In this document: piece after piece, positions 32,689-44,680 of the stretch
How positions within the stretch are numbered: the stretch's first letter is position 1
Layout: every line of letters begins with the position of its first letter
Origin: Pocillopora verrucosa
Lineage: Eukaryota; Cnidaria; Anthozoa; Scleractinia; Pocilloporidae
DNA: 64,000 nucleotides
Reading direction: 5' to 3'
NCBI RefSeq assembly: GCF_036669915.1
Contig: NC_089324.1
Span: 7,278,244 to 7,342,243 of the forward strand
Notes under the pieces: generated by a model
What the model saw: the letters and a program-made list of their open reading frames with translations, nothing else
Databases searched by the model: none
What the model was told of the DNA's origin: nothing
Program-made: the position numbers and the translations under genes

Positions 32689-33929
32689 ACGCAATTTCGT
32701 TAGAGTTTTGAACAAAAGATTTTAGTCAATTGTTTCCGTGTTTCGTTTCTAACGAAGATACGTCCACGTTGATATTCTAAGTCGATGTCTAATATTGATA
32801 TCTCTCCTTAGAAAAATTTAAATCAAAAATCGATCGCTCATTGATCATATTTGAACACATTTTAAAACTACATGATCTATATTGATATTACAGTCTACAG
32901 TGTGGCTGAATTTAGACTGTGAATTAATAACTGTGGTTGGTATCAACCGTGTAACTGTAAATAGAAAAATCAATTGTTAACTTTCCCGGAGTAAAACATG
33001 CAAAAAAAGGTTCAAAGATGCAGCGCTACTACTGCTGCTCAAAGATAAGTCGTAAAAAGTCATGGTGATAAGTGAAAGTGTTGTTCGCAGAAATGAAAGA
33101 GCTAAATCCAAAAGCTATAATATGTAACTGGAGTATGAAAACAAAAATAAAACGAAACTAATACAACAGTGACACAGAAAAAAGCAAAGCCGAGAAATTT
33201 TTCTTTCAATATCCTTCGTATGCATCAGCATATAACCCATATTCATTTTTAAGAGGTTATGTCCAAGAATTTTCGCCTGCCAGACTATTATTATTATTAG
33301 ACTGATATTTTTTTTACAAACTCTGACCTTAAATTGCGGCAAGATCACTTATTGTTCATCTTTGAAGGAAGATCAGTCAGCTCTTTCCTATGACGTCAAT
33401 TGAAGTTCCAAGTTTTTACAATGATGCTGTATGTGTTATCATGACTTCACTTTCATCAATATTATCGTGTACAATACGGTAGGAGATTCTAAAAAGTAAC
33501 CCTAGAGTAACAGCAAGAAGTTTACAGTGCTTCCGCACAAGCGAAACGATCCATTCCCGAGAGGAAAGATGCCATCAGCATATTCTACTATCAGAAGATC
33601 GTGTACAAAGTCGTCGAAACGAAACGAACCTTTCCCTTTTTAATGAAATGTTAGGCATTGAACAGGTCTGAATAGAATTTTCTCGTGATTTCATTTCATA
33701 TTTCAAACAAATACAGAAAGGGTAGGAGAGAGACCTTGACTCGAGGACTCTGTCCTGTCATCAGTTTGAGATGGTCTCAGGTTAACAGCTAACCGTAAAA
33801 CGGCCAAAAAGTTACCTGTGTCGCGTAAAACTTGACAAATTTTAACAGCTAGTTATTAAAAAAAATTAACTCTCAAAACTTTTCCTATCTACGATTTATC
33901 ATTTTGAGAGTGCCAAAATGTTTTAATGT
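32689..33929. repeat. 3' flank of unknown gene copy 1, shared with 57,357-59,400
   Basis: It is colinear with unit 2, with one large difference: unit 2 carries extra DNA at about 57,925-58,850. A block at 33,300-33,420 (TACAAACTCTGACCTT, then CTATGACGTCAATTGAAG) also resembles 31,750-31,840, so part of the module is repeated inside the unit. No gene is seen. Confidence 0.7.
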
Positions 33930-36900
33930 TCCATAAACACATAATATATATTACTGTCTCATATACATATACAGCAATATTTTCACTATGCTATTTACTT
34001 CTTTGTGTATGTATTTTTGTCGTCTCAGAATTGGCCTAAAAAACTAACCGCTAACCGAAAAATTCCCAAAGCTTTAACCGTTAGCCGTAAGAGCCATCAC
34101 CCAATTGAGACCCTCGTTGTTTCTCCACTCCTAATTTACAAAGACACTTTGAATGCTTAAAGACCTAAGGCATTCCTGTTTTTCGAAAATACGTGTACAA
34201 ACATATGGGTTACGTGAGAAAACGCCAGTACCAATATTGGCCCCCGCTTTCGAGCTCCGCTGGCGTGAGTTCCATAATACGACTGAGTGACTTAGTAAGT
34301 CCGTTGGGTTTACTGCATGTGTTTTGAAATTAATGTTGGCAAAGAGAAAATAACAAAAACACCCTTCCCATTTTGCGCAGGAATGGATAAACGTAGAGTC
34401 TTCCAATCAGATAACTTTAAAATACCGGAGATGAGCGAGGAAACATTTCTTTTGTAGCTTACAAGTTGTAGCTAACATTATTGTTCCTAAGTAAACAGTG
34501 CTCACGTTTGAATATCTAATTCATAATAAAAAATTTGTAAGCCACATCTAGAGAATTATCCCAAAGTTGTGTTCACAAAAGGATGTTGAAGTTTAAAGTT
34601 TGGTTTTGTAAAGCAAATTAATTTCAAAATGCAACCGAACTATAATTTTTTTACCTCTTACACTATTTCCCATGTGAGTTGTTGCCCCAGCCAAATTTGT
34701 GTTATTTTTACACATACGAAATTTCAGTTTCGTCATTTAAGTTTCCGTTCAAGTTAGTCTGCCCGCTTTTGAAGCAATTTAAAGTCCATTTATGAACTAA
34801 CAGGGAAGGATAACATCAACCATTGTGAAACACACAAACATTATTCTTTTTCGTGCTAAGAGGACCCCTGCTAACCGATCGACCAACTCTAACCCTTGGA
34901 ATGTTTACAACAATTCTCAGTAACACGAATTGTGGAATCACTAAACACTGTGAAACATGGCTAATATCGTTCCTGTGGTTTGCTAGATGGTAACACTGGT
35001 AGAAATTGCTGATTTAGATCACTAGAGTGGTGCCATGAGGGGAATTTTGTTTGAAAGTTTTGGCGTTTACTTTTGTAGTGGTGGACGCTGATAGTGAGGT
35101 GTTATGGCGTCACGGAATCGAACCTCAATCTACTCGACCGCTCGTAATTCTTCGTCGGACAAATCTTTGGGATCAGCAACGCCATCGCTTTTGGCATCGA
35201 CTGAGAAATTAGCAACTTCTGTATCAGTTAAAGTTTCTCCATAAAAACAACCGTTCAAAGGTCTAAAATACAGAGCTATGACACAACAGCTCTTCCATAT
35301 CGTGAATTGTTAGTTAGAACAACTTCTTCAGTCTCGGGACCCTATCCAAACGGGGTCTTTCCAAACAGAAAATGCTGGTTTTTGCCAAAACAAATGGTCA
35401 CTCATTGAATAGACTGGTGTGCGAGACGTGCTTTCTGATTTGTCATTAATGCCAGAAGGAAGTTGATCATTTTGCATTATCTGAAACCTAAACCTCTCTA
35501 CACTCTAACATCAGTATCTATATTCTCCATGCTTTTCTCTGTACAATTCCTCTGGTACTGACAAGGAGAATTTGTTCAATAATTAAAGCTTCTTAAGTTG
35601 GTGATCATTTGCCTTATTCTCATTATCTTTATGAATGACTCAGCAGTATTATTGTAAGGAGAAATTAAATACTGGTCACTCCCAGGGTTCAGAGGGTTAA
35701 AAACACAAATATCTCACAGTTTCCACGCCAAGTGAATTGTCAGTGAAAAGGCGCTCGGTTCAAACATTAGATTAAAGTTCCACAGATAAGATTGTCCTGC
35801 GCTTGGTCTAATAGAAATCCTAAGGAAATCGGCCAACGAAAAGCGGACAAAATCAATAGGTAATTGATAATAGTTAAAAGACCTTATCTACAAGTGCTTA
35901 CGTTTGGCCTTCATGTTCAGCGGGCCATACAGTCGAACAGATTCAGCGTAAGAGATAGACAACCACATTTTTATTGGCTGCCTGATATGACTGACGTGTG
36001 ACGTGTGTTGGAAAAAACTCAAAGGACGAAAAGAGATGTTTAAAAATATTTTCAAAGCAGGGCACTGAAGGCTACAGATTATGGTAAGTACTGTCTGTGA
36101 AAACAACTGCCACTAATTTGCCTTGACACAGACTAAGGAAATCGTTTCGCCTTAGAGCATCGGTTTCACCTCGCTCAGTTATGAACGATGTGATAAATGA
36201 CTTGACAGAAGAGAATACTGATATGTGCGATAGAAATTGAGAGAAATTCGTAAACGGCAAAGTCGGTTTTGACGTTTTTAACCCCACCTTGACCTACCAA
36301 ACATTGACTAAATTCGACGAATTAACTGGTATTTTAACCGGCATTGGACATGATGATTTCTTTCAAGCTACTTTCTCTGAAGATTAAATTCCGACAACCT
36401 CTGAGTTCGTGGAAAGGCTATCTATTTACACACTAACCTCGCGCAGAATTCCAACCGTTATGTGAAAAACATGAATTCATAATGTCCATTACAATAGCTT
36501 AAATGATATTCATTTTGTTCTTTCCACTGAAAGAAAGATAAGGACAGATGGATGTTTGTTATCCTACTTTTGAAGCGCCATCTGATGAAAATATATTTCG
36601 GTTTTTTACGTCTAACTTTTTTTACCGATGATGGATGTGAGCATGCAAAAATGAAACAATTCACTTTGGTTACAGGTGACATCCGGTCTCAGTATAAATT
36701 GTTTTTCAAGAACCGTTGGATTCTTAACCCAAAATTACAATCAAGACTTGTTACAGTACTGAATTGGAGCTTCTGTCTTGAAACGGTAAGCTATTTGTGC
36801 TCGATGATCATCTCTTCATGAGCTGTTGATTTTTCAGTAAGTGCGATTTGCGTCATCGAAGACAAACTCGGTAAATAAGAATAACGGCTGGGTTGATTAG

Positions 36901-37380
36901 CGTTGTACCCTTAAAGAACAACACATTGCTATTTGCGTTTATTTCTTAAGGGTGTTTATCTAAATAAGACGGAAATATTGTAACAATCACCTGATATCAT
37001 GTTCGAGGGGCTCTCGTTTCATATAAGTGAGGATCAGCAAATAATATGTCTTTTAGGGAGGGGAGGGAAAGGGGAATAATGACCCTGGACTACTCTTGCA
37101 AAGCAGAATTTTCTTAAGAATGTACATCATCGGTCATCTATTTGAGTTTACGCATTCTCTTCATTCGAGCAAACGATTTAAGGTTGAAAAGTAGTGCACC
37201 GAGCGATTAGCCGAGTCAGTCAAAAGTTTAAAATCCCATGTGAGAGCCGAGGTTGATAATTATGCTCGAAAACTTGGTGAACGAATTTAACTCGAAAAGC
37301 CTCTTCCTGAATAGGTCAAGTTTTTTTCCACAGATTCTTTTCCTGAAACTCATCGAAACTTTCTTCAAAGAACGGGTGAT
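33930..37380. repeat. Flank segment B, first part
   Basis: Homologous to 413-3,660 (A) and 59,430-62,830 (C), with more substitutions than those two show against each other. The minus-strand frame that is open at 1,370-1,621 and 60,458-60,736 contains stop codons here. It contains the orthologous short element at 35,491-35,700. No gene is seen. Confidence 0.88.
35491..35700 (-). mobile_element. TTAACCC/GGGTGTAAAG short interspersed element
   Basis: This is the orthologue of 1,841-2,047 and 60,931-61,137 in the duplicated flank. It retains AGGGTTAA at its right end. Confidence 0.7.
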
Positions 37381-40300
37381 TTTTCCTCAGGAACTCCCAA
37401 TTACTCGGAATTTTCCGGAAGTTTCACTTTCCAATAGTTATTGGGGTGGGCATATTCTTAATGGGGAAGGGGGCAGGGAGGAGCTTTATAGTAGCATCCA
37501 ACAAAGATTTAGGAGTAAACCGTGATGTTTCATTATCATTACTGATGGGGGAGCTGGTTACAAGCAACCGAAGATCCTTTTGGTTACCCTCCCGAGTACT
37601 CTAAGCAGGTGAAGCTGTTGTTACCAATTTTTGATAACTTGAAGGAAAAATGAGAACTGTGATCAAAGATATTTAACTAAAACAGTGAAAACAGGAACTT
37701 ATTGAGTATAATATAATATTTTGAGCAATTGGGGTTTTTTTTTATCATGAAACTAATCCGTGACGTACGGGCCATTAATACGAATACAACAAAGCTGGAC
37801 ACGATTTAAAAATCAAATATGTCTCTTACACTCAACGGATGATTCCCTCTTAGTTTTCGCTTGACCCTATAAAATCCAAAATTAAAAATATTACGGTGTA
37901 CAAGAGTATTGCCTTTTTACCTTGAAAGGAAAAAACTTGTGAAAAGTGAAACTTTTCGCTAGTCGTAAACATGACCTCCAATGATATTTCTAAATATTAA
38001 TATGGCTGGCTGAGGAAGATATCATGAATGTATAAATATGTTAGCATCGAGAGATTGCTTGTCTCCGAGTCGTCAAATAATTCTTTGCCAGAACGCAACG
38101 GGTAACTTATCATTTCTACGGCCAACAAATTGGCCCCCCAAACTACATCCCATCAATTTTTGTCCAAAATTTGGGCGATCACCTATTCAGTGAAAAATAT
38201 TTGACTCCGAAAGAAAGACTTTGCCAGATTGGTATAAATTTTCTCGATGATTCTTGGCTTTAAGCCGATTCAGTCCGTTTACATTCAGTTTAATTAGCGT
38301 GACAATAAACAAAAAAAATGTTAATAAATTCCCGACTTTTCACCATCTTTTTTTTCTTTTTTTTTCCCCAGGAAAAAGTTGTTTTTCGGAAGACCTCATA
38401 CAAGTCCCTTTACCTTCATCAAAATGAATAAGGAACGTTTCTAACTTCAAAAGGTAATTTGCATCAATGCTGACTGTTTTAGAAATCCAAACAACATTAG
38501 TGTCGTTATAAAAGCTTCAAAAGAAAATTATAAGAATGACAACATTAACAGCATATAGAAATCTCACTTTCCTCCCCCCCCACTCCCCCGTTTTTGAAAA
38601 GAAACTGCGACTTCTTCCATTGAATGAGATATATAAAGGAAATAACATCATTGTTTATTTTTCGGTTCCCTATAATACTTTTCCAAAAACATCGACAAAT
38701 AATGCACCTTTTACAACGATTTCCACAATCAAAATGCAAAATCATCAAATAAAGTTCATATCGCTTATTTACGGATAATTATAACAAACACTCTATAGAA
38801 TACAGGACCTTCATTCAGAGGTAGCTAATATGGAACATTCTCCTAACATATGCAAAACCTATGAGTAATAAAATATTTTTAATTTAGGAAGCAGATCAAA
38901 GAAAACCTACTTTCCGATTTAATTTCTAGAAACTCGAGCTTGTTGCAAGGAAATGCGATTATTATTAAGATATGGGCTGGGCAGTTTAGAATTAGCAATA
39001 AGTAGGATGATTGCACAACTGAATTGATTTACTGTCAACTAAATAAGAATCAGCAGGTCAAATGAAACTTGTTGTGTTCTCTTAGCCGTTAAATTTCCCA
39101 GTTGGTCTCTGATTTGCGTGATTATCGTGACAGTGTAACGAACACTCCAGTAGAACAGACAGCAAAAGTGTGTTCCTCTTTGAGGGATTATGTAAAATAT
39201 CCATAGGCGAAAAAAGAGCCAAGAGTTCAAACTCCGTAGAAAATATGTATTAAACTTGTTAAATGAACCACAACATTTGACTAAAATAAAAACTCCGAAA
39301 CTTCTTAAGAACGTGTCCACATGAGATCCAAGAACAAGTGATTTTTCCTTCTGAGGTCAGGAACTCCTGATTACTCGAAATTTTCCGGAAGTTTCACTTT
39401 CCAGTAGTAATGGAAAATTGGGGAGGGTACATTTCTTCAATGGGGAGGGTAGGGAGAGGAGTTTTATAGCAGCATCCAACAAAGATTTAGGAGCAAACCG
39501 TGATGTTTCATTATCATTACTGATGGGGGAGCTGGTTACAAGCAACCGAAGATCCTTTTGGTTACCCTCCCGAGTAGTCTGAGTAGGTGAAGCTGTTGTT
39601 ACCAATTTTTGATAACTTGAAGGAAAAATGCGAACTGTGATCAAAGATATTTAACTAAAACAGTGAAAACAGGAACTTATAAAGTATCATATAATATGTT
39701 AAGCAATTGGAGTTTTTTATTCTAAACGAATCCGTGACGTACGGGCCATTAATACGAATACAACAGAGCTGGACACAATTTGAAAATTAAATGTCTCTTA
39801 CACTCAACGGATGATTCCCTCTTAGTTTTCGCTTGACCCTATAAAATCCAAAATTAAAAATATTACGGTGTACAAGAGTATTGACTTTTTACCTCGAAAG
39901 GAAAAAACCTGTGAAAAGTAAAACTTTTCGCTAATCGTAAACATTATTAAATATGGCTGGGGAAGATATCATGAATGTATAAATATGTTAGCATCGGGAG
40001 ATTGTTTGTCTCCGAGTCGTCAAATAATTCTTTGCCAGAACGCAACGGGTAACTTATCATTTTTATGGCGAACAAAATTGGCCCCCCAAACTACATCCCA
40101 TCAATTTTTGTCCGAAATTTGGGCGATCGCCTATTCAGTGGAAAATATTTGACTCTGAAAGAAAGACTTTGCCAGATTGGTATAAATTTTCTCGATGATT
40201 CTTGGCTTTAAGCCGATTGAGTCCGTTTTGTTTTTCAGTTTAATGGCGTGACAAGAAACAAAAATAATGTTGATAAATTCCCGACTTTTTTTACCATTGT

Positions 40301-41330
40301 TTTTTCTTTTTATTTCCGGGAAAAAGTTGACCTCTTTCGGAAGATCTCATACAAGTCCCTTTACCTTCATCAAAACGAATAAGGAACGTTTCTAACTTCA
40401 AAAAGTAATTTTCATCAATGCGGACTGTTTTAGAAATCCAAAAAACACCAGTATCGTTATGTGCTACAAAAAAAATTAAAAGAATGACAACATTAACAGC
40501 ATATAGAAATCTCACTATTTCCCCCCCCTCCCCCCCCCGTTTTTGAAAAGAAACTACGACTTCTTCCATTGAATGAGATATATAAAGGAAATAACATCAT
40601 TGTTTATATTTCGGTTCCCTACAATACTTTTTCAAAAACATCGACAAATAATGCGCCTTTTACAACGATTTCCAAAATCAAAATGCAAAATCATCAAATA
40701 AAGTTCATATCGCTTATTTACGGATAATTATAACAAACACTCTATAGAATACAGGACCTTCATTCAGAGGTAGCTAATATGGAACATTCTCCCAACACAT
40801 GCAAAACCTATGAGTAATAAAATATTTTTAATTTAGGAAGCAGATCAAAGAAAACCTACTTTCTGATTCAATTTCTAGAAACGCGAACTCGTTGTAACGA
40901 AATGCGGTTATTATTTAGATATGGGCTGGGCAGTTTAGAATTAGCAGTAAATAGGATGATGCAACACGAGCTCCCTTGAGAGTCCAGTAAATCGGTTTTG
41001 TTAAGAGCATTGCTCCTTCTTACACAACTGAACTGATTTACTGTCAACTAAATACGAATCAGCAGGTCAAATGAAACTTGTTGTGTTCTCTTGGTCTCTG
41101 ATTTGCGTGACTGGCGTGACAGTGTAACGAACACTCCAGTAGAACAGGCGGCAAAGGTGTGTTCCTCTTTGACGGACAGTGTAAAAAATCCGTATACGAA
41201 AAAATAGGCTAGAGTCCAAACTCCGTAGAAAATATGTATTAAACTTGTTAAATGAACCACAACATTAAACTAAAATAAAAACTCCGAAACTTCTTAAGAA
41301 CGTGTCCATATGAGATCCAAGCAATATCAA
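37381..41330. repeat. Two-copy tandem duplication of about 2.0 kb, specific to unit 2
   Basis: Sequence from about 37,381-39,345 is repeated at 39,346-41,330. Landmarks are offset by 1,950-2,010 bp: GATGTTTCATTATC at 37,523 and 39,502, and CAGCAGGTCAAATG at 39,051 and 41,060. The copies differ by many small indels. Each has a C-rich run (38,571 and 40,517). Most of this sequence is missing from segments A and C. No gene is seen. Confidence 0.9.
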
Positions 41331-41960
41331 AATTTGAGCCCAAATGTTACCCTCCAGAATACGATACTATTCTGTGTACATACTGGTATTAGTCCAAGTT
41401 AAAAGCCCGCCGAATATTTTTGCCAAAGTTCGAACAGTTCACCAGATACAGTGGTTCGAGTAAAATGACACGCAATTTCAAGTAAAACCGTGGTAAATTC
41501 GCCCATAGTTTACAACTTGCTCAGAGACGATTGGGTGCAGATGTAATAAAGAATCTTTGCCAATTTCAAATGAATAGTCCACTTATTCGATTCAACTAAA
41601 TTTGAAGAGGATGCGAAAACTATGTTCAAAAATATTAATGTATTCAAGAAAACCTTCAAAAATCGAGATTCTTCTTGACTCGAATTTTTAGTGAAAATCG
41701 CTTCAAATATCTCGGATGCGGCCATGTTTCTGCTCATAATCACTCCATTTCCATAAAGTTAATTTGCTTAGGAGTATATAGAGGTGATAAGATCTGTGTG
41801 AAGTTACGTACGCATAGCCATGCGAAACATATATTTTGCATCGGTATTTCGCTCACAACGACGAGCGAATGACAAATGGGGACTATGACTGGTCTGTTGA
41901 CATCTGGTAAAACATGCTACTGATTCTGTTGAAGACATTCTGGGCTCATTTCATATTTGA
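41331..41960. repeat. Flank segment B, last part
   Basis: From about 41,470 the sequence matches 4,030-4,520 of A and 63,190-63,680 of C. After about 41,960 it diverges, so unit 2 lacks the block seen at 4,520-4,870 and 63,680-64,000. No gene is seen. Confidence 0.8.
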
Positions 41961-43938
41961 ATACACAACACCGCTCCTGACTGCAGTCTTTCTGAAAATT
42001 CAAATACCAATTACCTCAAATTCCATATCCGTATTTTCTGTGCCCGAAATTTAGAAAACTTTTATTTTGACCTCAGCAAATGCAAAACAAAGCCTGTATT
42101 GCTGAGCTTGGTGCCCACTACTGATACGACATCGAAGGAAATGTCGATAAATCAAATGTCATACTAATATTGGATGTAATCGCACAACGCCGGAACATTT
42201 TTCAATTATCGATAGTTTGACGGAAATAATTCGCCTTTATTCCAACCACGCCTTCCTAAAAAGTACATCCATAATGCTTTGACACTGTCGACGTTCTCAT
42301 GTTTTTATATTGTTTTATATTTATTTAGCCGGTCGTACGTAATCAATTTATTGTTGCAGGTGCAGCAGTTAAAATACTCACTTGTAATCTTGTGGATCTC
42401 TTTAGGGGTATATCCTCCACCTGGTGTTTTTCAGAACGCTCGATAGTAGGAGTCCCCTATAAAAATGAAATTTCTACAGTTTCTTTTGAGCGCACAAATA
42501 TAAGCTACTAGGGACGGACCATTATTTCTCTGACGGGCGCGAGGGGGGAATAGACAAAACTGATTATTTTGCATGCAAACAACCTATTATTTCCTTTTTG
42601 CAGCGGCAAACAATTTATTTGGGGGTTGCAAACAATTTATTTCAAAATTTTCCATTTCCCCACCCCACTTGCAAATAGAGTATACATTCGACTTGCACTC
42701 GCTGCTAGGACTTTTCGAAATGAGAACTGTATGTGAAACGTTGCCTTATTGTTGCATTAAAGCCTAAAACTAAATTTATTGGGATGACTACCGGTTTACA
42801 AAAGCACTAATCTTTTAATTTCACAGTATTTTACCAGTGTATCACTAGTTGTCTCCTTGGAGCAGCGCTCAGTCTCGCTGTAATTAAATAAACATTTGCT
42901 ACATATCCCTTGAAAACCAAACAAATAATGCTATCTTAACTCAGCATGATAAAACTTATATTTTATCGCATGTTGTGTTCATTTTAAAATGTAGCCGGTA
43001 TTCCGAGACAACATTAAATTATTACAATGAGTTACCTTGTCCAGTCTCGCGAAGTACACCGAAGTGTAATCAAATTTTTCTCGACATCTCCTTGGAAATC
43101 CATCTGTACGGTTTCTGTTTGCTCTGATGCTCAGGATATTTACAAACTTTACTTGGCCGTCATCCCAAGCCAAATTCGTTCCTGTGCTCGGGACAAATTG
43201 TGAGATCTTCGCGCTCGTCGAACAATCCAACGCGGGCTGACCATAGTTTACCGTCTTCCTCTACTCCTTCCCGGGGAGGCTTGAAAACAACCATACAAGT
43301 GCTCATTAGCACTCTTTTTTCGAGTATAAAGTTTACATTCTATCTTAGAATATTTCTGAAAAGAATCGAAAAGACACATTTAAAATCGCCCGTCTTTACG
43401 AAATGTCTGCTGGTATGGTTATACATGGAAAGCGTAGGAAATGTCGGTGTCTGGTGCGTGTCAAGCAATCCTCTCAGCGCGTTACCAAAAGAATGCCGTT
43501 GGAAAACAAAAACAGTTTAAATTATACTGATTGAATTCGTATTTTCGATATATTTGATGATTACTTTGCTTTTACTGCAAACAAATAAGTACTTTTTCAT
43601 CTGTAACCGAGGTAGTATAAAAGGGCCTAAAAGTTGCGGTGCAATAAAAAATAACAATCAAATAAAAAGCGGCCTGGCTTCCCATATGATTTTTAGATAA
43701 GATAAAACTGGAATGAAACATAAAAATGGCTTTTCAAAATACTCCTAAAGATTTTCTCGAAGCTTTCCTTGCGTTATGGAGACTTATAAACAAACGGACT
43801 CTATATTACGATACTCTGACACGTGTCACGTGGCCCTCCAAGGCACGCTGGATTCTTCATCTAAAATGTAAACATAACACACTGTTATTATTATCATTTC
43901 TTAGATCATCAATTACTCAAGCTGGAAAAAGCATTGAA

Positions 43939-44031
43939 ATGAATCAAAACATGGCCGCTTGTTTGCTTTTTCTCGCTATTTTAGGGGTATTTTCCGTTAT
44001 TTCGCAAAATGGTGAAAATTGTCAAGTTTGA
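43939..44031 (+). CDS. Short frame with signal-peptide-like sequence (copy 2)
   Basis: Thirty residues beginning MNQNMAAC, followed by a hydrophobic core (LLFLAILGVFSVI) and then SQNGENCQV and a stop. The N-region, hydrophobic core and small residues fit a secretion signal. A donor-like AAATG/GTGAAA lies inside the last codons, so it may be the first exon of a spliced transcript. Direct joining to 44,674 does not give the TPR-CHAT frame. The substitutions against copy 1 are few. It is either a small secreted-peptide exon or chance. Confidence 0.3.
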   Translation: MNQNMAACLLFLAILGVFSVISQNGENCQV

Positions 44032-44671
44032 TTGATGGCTCACAAATATAAAAAACAGGACAATCATATATTTTTATATTTGTACATAAAGATCTAGGTT
44101 TCTACTTTCACTTAACGAAATATTTTTTGTTGGCTTGAGATTTTGGAGAAACACCCACATCATGAATTCACTGAATTTTTGGCAAGGATTTTTGCACATT
44201 TTTTAACAAAAACTGAAAACTCGTATAGCCCTCTTAAATATTAGTATCTAGATAAACCGTTTGGTCTAGATTGTAGGTTCATTGTGGGCAACAAGTGAGC
44301 CAAATTTGAACTAAATCGGGGGAAGGAGGGGTCGTGTAGACTCGGCTACATGGTTGTCAGGTGGAGACGTTCTAAAAAAACACGGGGTTAGATAAACTGC
44401 GCGAACGAAAGCTCAAAAACAATTAACTAAACTCCGCTGAGACAAGCAACAAAAGTACGCGAAAAATGTCCACGTCAGTTTTCCAATTCTTTGACGCAAT
44501 TTTCTAATTGTGAAATCACGTGCGCCGCGCATGTGAACACAAAAAGACTACAATGTAGGGAGGGTGAAATAAATTTTATTATTTGTAATTTAAAACTAAA
44601 AAGATTTTCTACAAACAGTCCGTGTATAAGTTTTCACTAATTTCTCCTTTTTTTTCAAACTGAAAAGAAAC

Positions 44672-44673
44672 AG
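44672..44673 (+). promoter_or_regulatory. Probable splice acceptor before TPR-CHAT copy 2
   Basis: A pyrimidine-rich run (TTTCTCCTTTTTTTTC) is followed by GAAACAG and then GGTCAAGATGG. The layout is the same as at 9,288. It implies an upstream non-coding exon and places the start codon seven bases into the exon. Confidence 0.55.
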
Positions 44674-44680
44674 GGTCAAG

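Larger units (their letters stand above)
42055..44673. repeat. Upstream segment of TPR-CHAT copy 2
   Basis: Counterpart of 6,490-9,289, colinear except for indels. It holds the signal-peptide-like frame at 43,939 and ends in the acceptor before the TPR-CHAT start codon. Confidence 0.85.
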
